A stretch of 64,000 nt of DNA, taken from positions 5,512,438 through 5,576,437 of the forward strand of contig CM074195.1 of NCBI GenBank assembly GCA_037179385.1, written 5' to 3'. Each line of letters opens with the position of its first letter. Position 1 is the stretch's first letter. The notes under the pieces were generated by a model. That model saw nothing but the letters and a program-made list of their open reading frames with translations. It searched no databases and was not told the DNA's origin. The position numbers and the translations under genes were made by a program. Of this stretch, positions 37,102-46,810 are shown in pieces. The DNA comes from Holothuria scabra (lineage: Eukaryota; Echinodermata; Holothuroidea; Aspidochirotida; Holothuriidae).

Positions 37102-37337
37102 AGTTAGTTAGTAAAATGGAGTTTACGGCCCAGTAGCCAACCTATTGGTTCAAGTCGAGCCGGCCACGGCCTTTTTCCAGTTGTGGCTCACTGGCATTTC
37201 CCCTACTCCTTTGCTTATGCGAAGCACCACGCCCAACGGCTTTAGGTTCCTTTTTTAGAGTCTTTGGTATGACTCGACCTGGGAATCGAACCCGGGATTT
37301 CCACGTGAAAGTGGGATGCTCTCACCGTTAGCCCAAA
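37102..37337 (-). mobile_element. tRNA-derived SINE, near full length
   Basis: On the - strand it starts with a tRNA-like head, GGGCTAACGGTGAGAGCATC (A box region), and B box GGGTTCGATTCCCAGG. ACCAAAGACTCTAAAAAAGG, GCATAAGCAAAGGAGTAGG and CCGGCTCGACTTGAACC follow, and it ends in TTACTAACTAAC. Head and body match the + copy at 59127-59350. Confidence 0.8.
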
Positions 37338-37466
37338 CACACTTTCTTAGAGGAAAAACCTTCTACTTTCAGTTTAAAAGGAAACTTACAAAAATAATTC
37401 ATTGGAATGATGTAAGGTTTTTCTGCTTATATGTACTTCATGGTTGGGTTTGCTTGCGTGTACTTA

Positions 37467-38620
37467 CACTCTTAAAAAAATGGGCAAAATTTGCCCAACT
37501 TTTTGACCAACACTGGGCATCTATTCAACAACCTAAACAGTTGGGCAAAACTTTAACCAACCAAATTTGGTAAAGTTTGAACCTAACTGTTGGGCAGGAA
37601 ACTACCCAACTGTTTGGTAAATGAGCATTTAAAACATACCCACTTGTTGGGCACGTCTTTTATTAAGATGTTGGGCAAATGCATTCACCAACCGTTGGTT
37701 AAACGTTAATCATCTTTTCCATAACCGTGGGTGCTTTTTCAACATCAGTTGGGCATATTCTTTAACCAACTGTTGGGCTAATCCCTAGTGCATTGCCCTA
37801 GTAAATGTGGCCATTTATAAATCAGGCTCAGATTATCCGACAATAAGGCATCATGAATACTTGAAGATTGTGTTGAAATAAATATGAGCACATGGCAAGG
37901 AGAGAAGTATCCAATGATAGAATCAAACGATTAGGAAACCGTGATGCTGCCATAGTAAGCCAAAGGATGTAGGCTAGCCTAGTCTGTAGGCTAATCAAAC
38001 TCACATTGACACATTACAGTACCAAACATATTGTTAGGCTATGTTAGCCTAGCCTGGATGAGCAGGCGAACGTTTCGGCCATGGCTCAGTAGCAGCACCA
38101 GTTTCTTCCTAAATCGTGTTGATTATATCTTCGATATAAACATTAAATACTCCACACAACTCCTTGTACTCGTATTTAGCCTCAAACACACTCAAGAACC
38201 CCCCAAGCTCCATTCCTCAAGGTAATCTGAGACATTAATCAGCGAGATAGTTGTCGTTTGATGAGCTGCTAATGACTTTGAACCACTGAGAAATACGTAC
38301 GTACGCGCGCCTGTTCTTAACTTTCACATGTTCATTGTGTGCAATGCTTTTATCACATTTACGTATGCGGAACGCGCAAAGTTTATTGCCCAACCAATGA
38401 GCAAACATTATGCTAATTAGCAATTAATTACCCAACAAGTAGATAGACCAAATATATGCCCAACCGTTGAGTGTAAGCTTGTTAACAGTTTGCCCAATGA
38501 TTGGATAGTGGAATAAACGTGAATCGAAGAAACGTTTTTACCATTAAATGAGCAAAGTTTGACCAACATTTAACCAAAGCGTTTTACCCAACGAAAATAT
38601 TGCCCAGTGTTTTAAGAGTG
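37467..38620. mobile_element. TA-flanked non-autonomous DNA transposon (1154 bp)
   Basis: It starts CACTCTTAAAA after TA (37465-37466) and ends TTTTAAGAGTG before TA (38621-38622), a perfect 11-bp inverted repeat. Both subterminal regions are built of GTTGGGCAAA / ACCAACTGTTGGGC phrases in opposite orientation. No transposase frame is present. It shares ends and target type with the 256-bp element at 9720-9975. Confidence 0.8.
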
Positions 38621-39068
38621 TAGCGTGTGGCTTAGTTTTAAGGGCTACCCTTACTCAAAATAAATTTATAACTGGCCCGTATCTAGTCCAGATGTGGAAT
38701 TTGTGTCTGGTTTTAACAAAAAATTGGGCAGATAACTTGGTATAATATCACTAGTGTCTGGCAGAACCCTTTCAAGGGTAAAGTGTCCGGTGATGGGCAT
38801 GGCTTCTTCACGACTGGGGCCGAACAATCTATTTTCCCCTACTTACCACACCAATAACTACAGATGGTTATGTATGCGAAATAGCCATTGTCCATGACTG
38901 GGCCCTAATTAAAGATGACGCTGTATCACTTGCTAACCGGCTTACTTCAACAAGCCATTGCTTTATTGCCAGCGCAACGACTGTGGGCGTAATACATTGC
39001 GCAATCATTTTTTATGTAATTGTTCTACTCGAATGGCAATCTTTGTGTTCATTTGTTTCCTGCACGGC

Positions 39069-39385
39069 AGATTTAAAACCCTAAAAGAATTCAAAATGGA
39101 CCCCAACCAGTACAGCATTAAAAGAATAAAAAACATTTATGAAGGAACTGCTAAGATAGAAGAGAGCAGAAATGTACAGTAAAAAGTGCAGTGACAAAAC
39201 TTCCCAGGCCGCAGTAAAAACTATACGTATAAAGGCGTATTGAAAAAAGTTATGTTTAACTGATACACCTGGGGGATTAAGGACGCTGACCGACCCAGTT
39301 CAGGAGGTCGGTCAGGCCTTGCAAAATTGCAATTAATGCTGTACTGGTTGGGGTCCATTTTGAATTCTTTTAGGGTTTTAAATCT
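39069..39385. repeat. Perfect 53-bp inverted repeat, 211-nt spacer
   Basis: The left arm at 39069-39121 (AGATTTAAAACCCTAAAAGA...) is answered exactly by the right arm at 39333-39385 (...TCTTTTAGGGTTTTAAATCT). No mismatch was seen over 53 bases, which implies a recent origin or ongoing homogenisation. A 74-codon frame crosses the left arm but has no domain. Confidence 0.85.
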
Positions 39386-39576
39386 TTCAATGCTGCTACT
39401 GCCCTTTTGACAGTCACTTTGTAAATTTCGCCAGTCTATAAGTTGCCGAGGACGATCCTAGGTGGATCGAAAATTTCAACAATAAATGTTTTAACCAGTA
39501 TTCCTATTTCGTCAATTATGAGTTGTTTTTAACATGTTTTCATCTTATTTATCGGAAAACACGTGGACCATTTTGC

Positions 39577-39579
<3 letters not shown>

Positions 39580-39620
<41 letters not shown>
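39580..39620. repeat. (TA)n microsatellite 1
   Basis: About 20 TA units. Confidence 0.95.
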
Positions 39621-39839
39621 TAACATAGAAGTTTGGTTGACACCTCCAAAACAGTGCTCGATTCTTAAGAATAGCTATGTATAATAATAAAGGATGGAGC
39701 GCAGTGATCCTGATAAAGGATTAAGCGCAGTGACCTAAAACATGAAGTCGGTATACGCAGTTTTATTTTAGGCACCGAGGAGTGCACTTACCGTGTAAGA
39801 AACAGCCTGTCTGCCTTACCTATGAACTCCATCCTTTAT

Positions 39840-39855
39840 TATATATATATATATA

Positions 39856-39902
<47 letters not shown>
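39840..39902. repeat. (TA)n microsatellite 2
   Basis: About 30 TA units with one TCTA break. An AGGATGGAGCGCAGTG-type spacer separates it from microsatellite 1, and GGATGGAG recurs as CTCCATCC just left of this tract, so the spacer ends are inverted. Confidence 0.9.
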
Positions 39903-39904
<2 letters not shown>

Positions 39905-40103
39905 GTAGTACATGTAATTACTTAAATGTATACCAACTAACGTACACGTATCCGTTAACACAAATGTATGAGGGGCCATTGAAATAATGTGTATGCATAT
40001 CTCAAAACGCAAAGGGGAAATATATTCTTATGTATTTTATTGTTTTCTTTTCGCCTTAACGTTCTGACGGTATACCGATTTCCCCCTACCGGTCGATCCA
40101 GCG

Positions 40104-40234
<131 letters not shown>

Positions 40235-40267
40235 AAATGGAAAAGCACCAAACCAGTAAAAACATAA

Positions 40268-40361
40268 AACAAATAGTAAAAACTGGTAAAACAAGAGCAT
40301 ATATTAATATATATGCTCTTGTATAATATATGCTCTTGTTTTACCAGTTTTTACTATTTGT

Positions 40362-40392
<31 letters not shown>

Positions 40393-40403
40393 ATATATAT
40401 ATA
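40268..40403. repeat. 36-bp perfect palindrome arms followed by (TA)n
   Basis: The left arm 40268-40303 (AACAAATAGTAAAAACTGGT...) is exactly complementary to the right arm 40327-40362. A partial extra ATATGCTCTTG copy sits in the loop. A (TA)n tract with TATGTATGTA continues to 40403. It lies just beyond the 3' side of the Penelope-like fragment. Confidence 0.8.
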
Positions 40404-40626
40404 AATTGAAAAGGTTGCAATAAGTTCTTACAACATAGCTTTACAGAACTGTTTCGTAAGGGCCAATAATGAAGGTCCTCACTCCTCAGAAGCCTGAAGC
40501 AGAATGATGTCAATAACGTTAAATACGTATGTGTTCGCTGCTTTTGAACGTGTCCGTTTTAAAGCACGTGTTCGTTCCGTGTTCGTTGTGAACAGGCAAG
40601 AACGGTCTACAGCGAGCCAAGATACA

Positions 40627-40968
40627 TCACCTATTAGAATAATAACACAGTAAATGTTTGTTCCTGTGTCTACAAGAGCTTATCAGTTCGCTTCTTTTAT
40701 TTAGAGTTGCTAAGGAAGGTTTGAGTAAAATGAAGAACTTTTCTTCCAGACAGAGATTACAAGTTTTAGATGATGTGGAGTATGCTCGGGCTTTGCTCAT
40801 GAGTTTCCATTTTACAGAGTGTTCTACATTTGAATCCTTTAGTTTCCAGATGTATTCACTTAGTGCAGTTGCGTTTCTTTTGTCTTTGTGTTCAAAGCTA
40901 GACTTGTGGGCTGTGTATCTTGTTTTGAATGTGTTCAGGTTATGTGAGTTGTAAAACAAAAAAGTCAC
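40627..40968 (-). pseudogene. Penelope-like element, C-terminal GIY-YIG region fragment
   Basis: The frame reads FKTRYTAHKSSFEHKDKRNA, TALSEYIWKLKD, VEHSVKWKLMSKARAYS, SKTCNLCLEEKFFIL and LNKRSELISSCRHRNK. This ordered pattern (RY..H..sf, T.LS.yiW.lK, W.i...a..Y, C.LCl.EK, lLNkR.El...CrH..K) is the carboxy-terminal half of the GIY-YIG endonuclease of Penelope-like retroelements. The catalytic GIY/YIG residues and the RT are missing. On the - strand its 3' side runs into the palindrome and (TA)n tracts. Confidence 0.75.
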
Positions 40969-41133
40969 AAATTATTACGCAATAGGCAAAGTTGTTTTAA
41001 GTGGATAGACTTCAACATTTACATCTCAGCTCAGAAATGTCCTATGAAGAAGATTGAACTGTTAGAATTTTTTTCCATGCTCTGTAATACATATTTTTGA
41101 CTTTTTTTGACTTGAGGTACCCTTAAAGGGAAC
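40962..41133. repeat. Block shared with the intron of gene 2
   Basis: CACAAATTATTACGCAATAG, CAGAAATGTCCTATGAAGAA, GATTGAACTGTTAGAATT and ATATTTTTGACTT recur in order at 57279-57455, where they read CACAAATCATTGCGCAATAT, AAGAATGTCCTATGAAGATG and GTTGAACTGTTGGAATTC. Both copies lie upstream of exon 2 of the two paralogues in the same orientation, so this may be ancestral intron sequence rather than a mobile repeat. Confidence 0.6.
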
Positions 41134-41148
41134 TCTGTGATCTGTTAA

Positions 41149-41720
41149 AGGCATGTTCTGGTGGCTTTTCGCCTCTGTCTTGTAAGAAAAACAAAAATAT
41201 TCCAGACCATGTCCTCCAAATCCTATCACAATACCATTTTCCTAACCCAAGATATCACACTCAAGATTGATTATTTCTGTTAGAAAATACCCCTGCTTTT
41301 CATCAAAGCAACAGAAAGTTATGTAATGTGGGCACATTGTTTCAAATTCCTTTTGCTTTTCTTCATAATTGAAAGTCCTGTTTGTCCTTGAAATTGGATA
41401 CTGTTGGAATTTTGGAATATCTCTTCCTGTACATCTAGCATTACCCTTCACCATATGTACAGCACAACCAACAATGTTGCTTAATATTGTCTGCAGCGGC
41501 ATCATAATTAAAAATTAATTGAATGCAATGTCAAATTAATGTGTCATGATGACATCACAGATTTCCCATAATGCATCAAATCCGAAGAAAAACTTGCAAT
41601 TCTTTAACAATTTGTATCTTCCAAATGCAATAAGCTATTGAAATGCAATTTTCACCTTCTGAAAGAGGAAATTTTTCTGTTTATTTTGAAGTTAATGAAT
41701 TTTGTCTCCAGAATATGCCT
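41149..41720. mobile_element. TTAA-flanked MITE, second family (572 bp)
   Basis: TTAA (41145-41148) then AGGCATGTTCTGG at the left, and CCAGAATATGCCT then TTAA (41721-41724) at the right, give a 13-bp inverted repeat with one mismatch. Its ends differ from the 24.3/58.5-kb family. It is consistent with piggyBac or Kolobok derivation. The frame at 41242-41505 inside it has no transposase motif. Confidence 0.75.
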
Positions 41721-42545
41721 TTAAGAGATGTGATCTGGCTGTAATTCGTAGTCTTGATAATTTTTTTCCATGCTAGTGTTGCTCAGAAATCCAGGGAACT
41801 ACTTTTTTGTACGCTACCAAATCATACTGGGCCACAACAAGTCAAGTCTGCCATGTTTCGTTTTGTTACGTTTCACATATTGGTTTTTTTTTTTCATATG
41901 AAACACAAGATGGACCAGATATCATTTTTGTTTACAATAACTTAGGGTAATGTGGAAGTTCCTGGCCGTCTCCTCGCCATTGGCAAAGTACTATAACTAT
42001 CCCACCACTGTCATGTGCATGCATAGGTGGTGGGGACTTTTCACGCATCTGCATTGCGAAGAGTGTGTATATTTTAACCAAAATACCGAAATATCGTAAA
42101 GCCTTGTGGCCATGTGCACACATGCACAGCCGACGCCAATTCTTATTTCTGTGAAAGGCTTTGCAATGTGTAGCCCGCGGAGCGTACGAAGTCATTTCGT
42201 TCAGCTCATCGCTACAGAGGGACGGCAGGAAAGGGGCGTCAGGCTAAAGGGAAATGCAGCCCCAGAGGCGCTACGCAGGCTACGCTATGTGGCTCTCCTC
42301 AAATTGGTTATCGTATACTGTTGCTACTGATCGACTGAACTTCAAAAAAGTTTTTGGTGATACTTGTGCCGCGTGTCCCTTACATCAGAATTCTCGGCTG
42401 GGGGTGTGTAGGCCCGGGTCACACGGATAACTTATGAAGGGGTGACTAGTGGAATGGTACTTTTTTACAAGTGTTCTTACATTAGATATCTGCTGTCGAT
42501 ACATTTACCGTACCCGATTTTAAACCCGCCCCTGACTGGTTATAC

Positions 42546-43383
42546 GATTGTCGTTCGTTATTCCCAAGGTTCGTTATTCCGAATAGAGAATAAGGGTCGT
42601 TATTTCGAAGGGTTGTTATCCCGAAGGTTTGTTTTTCCGAAGGTTCGTTATTCCGAATAGGGAATAAGGGTCGTTATCCCGAAGGTTCGTTATTCCGAAA
42701 AGAGAATAAGGGTCTTAAATTCCGAAGGGTCGTTATTCCGAATAAAGAATAAGTTAATTAATTAAAATAGGTAGGCGGTGGCATTATCTGATACTACGTA
42801 TGCAGTCCCTTGTTTCAGTTTGTAAATTTTTATGCGTTCTTAACGACTATTCTGTCTTGTTATTAGACAGGTAGCATCTTTGTGATGTAACTCCCTGGTT
42901 AATTTAATGCGATGAAGGGGAAAAGCAAACATGACACACACCTCATAGGCCGATTTTAGTTGAAATATGGCTTTATTTTTGTTTCATGAAGTAAAAAAAA
43001 ATTCAACCTTTCTTGGAAGGGGGGCATGGGCTCCCGCCCCCTCAATCAGCCCCTTACATTTCAAATCGTATGAATTTCCGTGAAAGAAATAATTACTACA
43101 ACCTACGGGGAAGGTGGAGGGAACTTGGCGACGAAATGCACCATTCGCTGGAGCGGGAATGTAATTACCAATACTTCTTCCTGATCGCAGGAAACTACCA
43201 CTTCCCACGCACTCCAACATGAATCTTAACCACCTTTGATCTTTATTCGGAATAACGAACCTTCGGAATAACGACCCTTATTCTTCATTCGGAATAACGA
43301 ACCTTCGGAATAACGACCCTCATGTTTTATTCGGAATAACGAACCTTCGGAGTAACGACCCTTCGGAATAATGATCACACCCC
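42546..43383. mobile_element. Foldback element with arrays of TTCGTTATTCCGAA
   Basis: The left arm (to about 42750) is a tandem array of GTTCGTTATTCCGAA...AGAATAAGGGTC units. The right arm (from about 43238) is the same array inverted (TTCGGAATAACGAACC...GACCCTTATTC). The element sits between exact 8-mers GGTTATAC at 42538-42545 and 43384-43391, a candidate target duplication. The right end ...TGATCACACCCC resembles the end of the 8.1-kb copy. The left end is not symmetrical with it and may be eroded. The non-repetitive middle holds no recognisable gene. Confidence 0.7.
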
Positions 43384-43564
43384 GGTTATACACCAGTTAC
43401 GCTATAATCTTCTTTCTCTTTAAAACGCACTTAGAAACGTGCACGTTGTAACAAATAGACAACTCAAACCGGTCGGACAAAAACACAAACTCTAACCATC
43501 AACCATCCACACACAAAACAGGGAACGGTTACGATATAATGCTATTCCTTCATTTTCTTTACAG

Positions 43565-44498
43565 GGCGAGTGATGAATGCAGTATTGTGCATCCCAAACT
43601 TAACAGCTGTAACACATTGCCCAACTACTATTTATACCCCGACAGACGTGAAGATTTCCAGTCAGCAATTATAACTTTTTGGCACATTCAAAAAGCGGGT
43701 GGCTCGTCCGTTGAAAGATGTTTTGAAGAGATGCAACCAAAATTACATTTACCCCCACCACTACGAGGTGGCATCTCATGTGAACAATTGAAGGTAACTT
43801 TCCCTCAACTACCATACTTTGAAAACGATAGCTTCAAACCTGTGATACAAGGTCATTACATTTTGGGACATTGTGATTTCTTTCGTGATATGAACATAGG
43901 AAGAAAATGCTCCACGTTTGCTTTATTTCGAGAGCCATATGCAAGAGCAGTCTCACATTACTATTTCTTGAGACAAATAGCTTCGTACGAGACTCCTAGC
44001 CAAGGATATTTAAGAGCAGTGCGCTTGCCAATTACGGAATGGCTAAAATTAGATGGTTCACCAATGTGGTTTGCATTCGATCGAATCTGGAGTGCGGAGG
44101 TGACAGACGATGGAAAATTCAAATGTAGTATGATTTCAAAGAATATCCCGGGGAAGAAATGGCCATTTAATGATACCAGAATCGATGAAATCATTGATAA
44201 TCTAGACAAACATTTGTCTTTCGTTGGGTTATTGGACGATATGTTTACTACTTACAAAATGTTAGAGGAAATTTACAACCTACCATTTGTCAATCAGTGT
44301 TACGGTAGGCATTTTAACGAAGGAAATTATGAAAACCTTAACGCAACTGCAAAACTTGAACTAGAAAGAGAAGCCAAACGTACGTTGATGGAAGACAAAG
44401 AGATTAGGGAGTTAATGAAATTTGATGTCAGAATTTACGAAAAGGCAAAAGAAATATTTAATGCTCAAAAAGAAATTTTCTTCGGTAAAAGACAATGA
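43565..44498 (+). CDS. Sulfotransferase gene 1, exon 2 (catalytic domain)
   Basis: The exon follows a strong acceptor (CATTTTCTTTACAG) and runs to TGA at 44496-44498. Joined to exon 1 the protein is 364 aa. The 5'-phosphosulfate loop HIQKAGGSS is at about residues 94-102. A GHYILGHCDFF segment is followed by the 3'-phosphate motif FALFREPYARAVSHYYF at about 172-188. This order and spacing fit PF03567-type (Sulfotransfer_2) Golgi enzymes, with an HS6ST-like first loop. Such enzymes move sulfate from PAPS to a glycan; the acceptor is unknown. NDT and NAT sequons suit a lumenal protein. Note E in REP where gene 2 has RDP. By eye it is roughly 60% identical to gene 2 beyond the stem. Confidence 0.85.
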
Positions 44499-44688
44499 TT
44501 GGAGGTGACGTGAACGCAGCAGCTGACTTTGTACATGTGAAATTGTTTTCATCAGTCTAGAAGGTATTTTGGTTTAACGTGTATGTATGATAGCCCTACT
44601 GTTGGTGGCTTTGGGTTGTCACTTTCTACAAACAATACTTAGACAGAACGAAGTTTTACTTTTCACGGTGTGTTAATTATACAAATGC

Positions 44689-44694
44689 AATAAA
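44689..44694 (+). other. Poly(A) signal of sulfotransferase gene 1
   Basis: AATAAA lies about 190 bases after the stop, within a short AT-rich 3' UTR. It is the first canonical hexamer downstream. Confidence 0.55.
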
Positions 44695-44924
44695 TTTTTA
44701 CAATTGAAGCAATTGTCTACCTGACTACTCATATTAAGGGAGACAATTAACGCATTACACACAAATTAGTCAAAACAGTGTCTGAATTGATTTATCACGT
44801 TAGTCAACAATATTGACTAATATTTGATGTGCAGTTGCCTTCGGGTGTGAGTTGTTGTCTTCGTGAGCCGTTCAGGACGGTCACGATGATGGGCAACGCA
44901 TTTGGGGAGTTTATGAAAAGGGTC

Positions 44925-45485
44925 CCTTCCGAGACACCGAACGTCCACGAGACCGAAGGTTCGCAAAACCGAAGGTATTAAATTAAGGATTAATTAAGTG
45001 AATTCAAGATTGAATCAATGAAAATTTCACAGTCCATAAATTGGTTTTTTGATGTTCACAAATTCTAAAGATGAGAAATTTTGGTGAAAGCCTACCAACT
45101 ACCACAATTTGAAGTCCTTGCCAAACAAGCTGGATAAGTAGCCCAGAAGTTCAGGAAAACAGTCTATATTTAGTTCTTTTTTCGCGCAGGCGGACCTTAA
45201 TTCACTTTCGGTCTCACAGACCTACGATCTCTTGAACCCTAACGAGCTTACGATCCGGATGATCGGATCGTTCGTCAAACCAGTCACAGTCTCTCTTTTA
45301 TGCTGTAATGGAGTAGAGAAAACAAGCCAATGAGCCACAACTGACAAAACAGGCCGTCTCGAATTGAATCAATTGGTTGGAAACTGGATCGTAAAAATCC
45401 ATCTAAACTAGTCCATATGCTGCAATGCAATTTTGGTTTCGCGGACCTTAAGTCTCGCGGACCTTTTGTCTCGCGGGACACCCCC
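44925..45485. mobile_element. Foldback-like element with GTCCGCGAGAC phrases, split by a SINE
   Basis: The left end is GGGTCCCTTCCGAGACACCG, then ACGAGACCGAAGGTTCGC. The right end is TTCGCGGACCTTAAGTC, then TCTCGCGGGACACCCCCG. The ends are thus built from the same phrase in opposite orientation, and a middle block (CACTTTCGGTCTCACAGACC) carries it too. A SINE at 45300-45409 has inserted near the right end. No target duplication was confirmed. Confidence 0.55.
45300..45409 (+). mobile_element. tRNA-derived SINE, 3' half
   Basis: TGCTGTAATGGAGTAGAGAA, ACAAGCCAATGAGCCACAAC, AATTGGTTGGAAACTGG and AAAATCCATCTAAAC follow the SINE body and tail in + orientation. The head is missing. Confidence 0.7.
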
Positions 45486-46332
45486 GTTGAGTAGTATGTA
45501 TGGTTGGTTTGGCATTGTGTTTGTGGTTCGACAGGAATTTGTTTAGTTTTGGGGTTTGCTTTTAGTTTTGCAGTGCCTGTTTCAATGCATTTAAAATACA
45601 GCGGCTAGCTGTGGTGGCAGCAGGTAGGCCTACGCTGTGTTAATTTGTAGAAGATCATCATCTGCCTTACAAAGCAATAGACGACCTGAGAACTTTCCAA
45701 ACGCAAAGCATCTTGGGAATGGGTCAAAATTGAAGTTGCACTTATAACCTCCAGGCAGTCTTCCGCTCGCGCTTATGCAACATAATCGCGAATTTGCAAA
45801 GTCATTACATGCAGTCAATGTGAGTATACAGAGATGATACACTTCGCGGAACAGTCTAATGGGACTATTCTTACACGAAGAAAGGTAAAGTGGTTATCAT
45901 GGTACTTTAAAGGGCCAGTCCTCTCACCCCAAACAGTAGCAATTCTCCTAACATTCTTACTTAAGCCCCTCCCACAACTGTCTGAAATTCATCCTCATCC
46001 AGACACAGTCTCAGATTGTTGCTTCAAGGTGAGTATGTAGCCAACTCTAACAAAGACTCACAAGAACCGGATCGGAATCCGATTCGAAATCGATGTAGTG
46101 AAGAATGTGACAAAAAGTAAGAGGGACCGTTTCGTCATAACTGGCCGCGGCTAAAGCCCCAAAAGTTTTTGGTACGCTATCAGTTACAGTCCACCTGGCG
46201 CTCCGCTGTATATGATGTAAGGTTAAGTTACGTTTTTATGCCGTGAAATTAGTAGCCTGCATCATAATGCACAATTGACGTTAATCCAGGAAACATAGAA
46301 ATTTACTGATATGGAGATTGCCTCTGTCTTTC

Positions 46333-46450
46333 TTCTTGGGCATACGTTTATAGCGTAGCAAAGTCGGCTACTGGTCCACTCATCTGAAGGTGCTTCAGTC
46401 CGGCGCGCAACCGGCTTCGTCGGCTGGGCAATAGATTTTAGTGGTAGCAG
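46333..46450 (-). repeat. Dispersed repeat, copy B (inverted copy of 471-590)
   Basis: GTCGGCTACTGGTCCACTC, GAAGGTGCTTCAGTCCGGC, GCGCAACCGGCTTCGTCGGC and TTTTAGTGGTAGCAG are the reverse complement of copy A blocks in the same order. Confidence 0.65.
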
Positions 46451-46769
46451 CCCCAGATCTATCCCATGCAGTGTTCATTAGAGTGCCTTTTCACGTGACG
46501 TCACAATTGGCCACTTCGAAGTTTCTTCATAAAGCAGTTTTGCGTAATCGGTCAAAGGTAAGGCTTTACAGATTGTTTAGAACAGCTGATGGCTTAATGT
46601 GAACAAACGTAAAACGTGTGCTTAAGCGCAGACTGCGCAGCGCTTAGATGTTTTGTTAGCAGTTGACCTGAATAGAAAGGTCACGCACGTATGAGCAGAT
46701 GTAAACTTTGAATCCGTATATCAACCGTGACGTCATATGCTCTTTCCACGTGGAGTATTCCAGTCATGT

Positions 46770-46810
46770 TTGAGGGCAACCCCTGTATGTATGTACAGGC
46801 TTGCCCTCAA
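46770..46810. repeat. 41-nt hairpin
   Basis: TTGAGGGCAA (46770-46779) pairs with TTGCCCTCAA (46801-46810), and an inner CCTGTA / TACAGG extends the stem around TGTATG. It is compact and not obviously part of a larger element. Confidence 0.65.

Noticed and set aside
37270..37337. A genuine tRNA gene
   Set aside because: Only A- and B-box-like parts remain, the cloverleaf is not maintained, and the head is joined to the SINE body.
43539..43564. Start of gene 1 at the ATG at 43539
   Set aside because: It lies within the polypyrimidine tract and acceptor (CATTTTCTTTACAG), and gives a protein without a membrane anchor, unlike its paralogue.
45834..46040. A possible exon ending at a GTGAGT donor
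   Set aside because: The block is a repeat shared with 2612-2690, so it is more likely non-coding.
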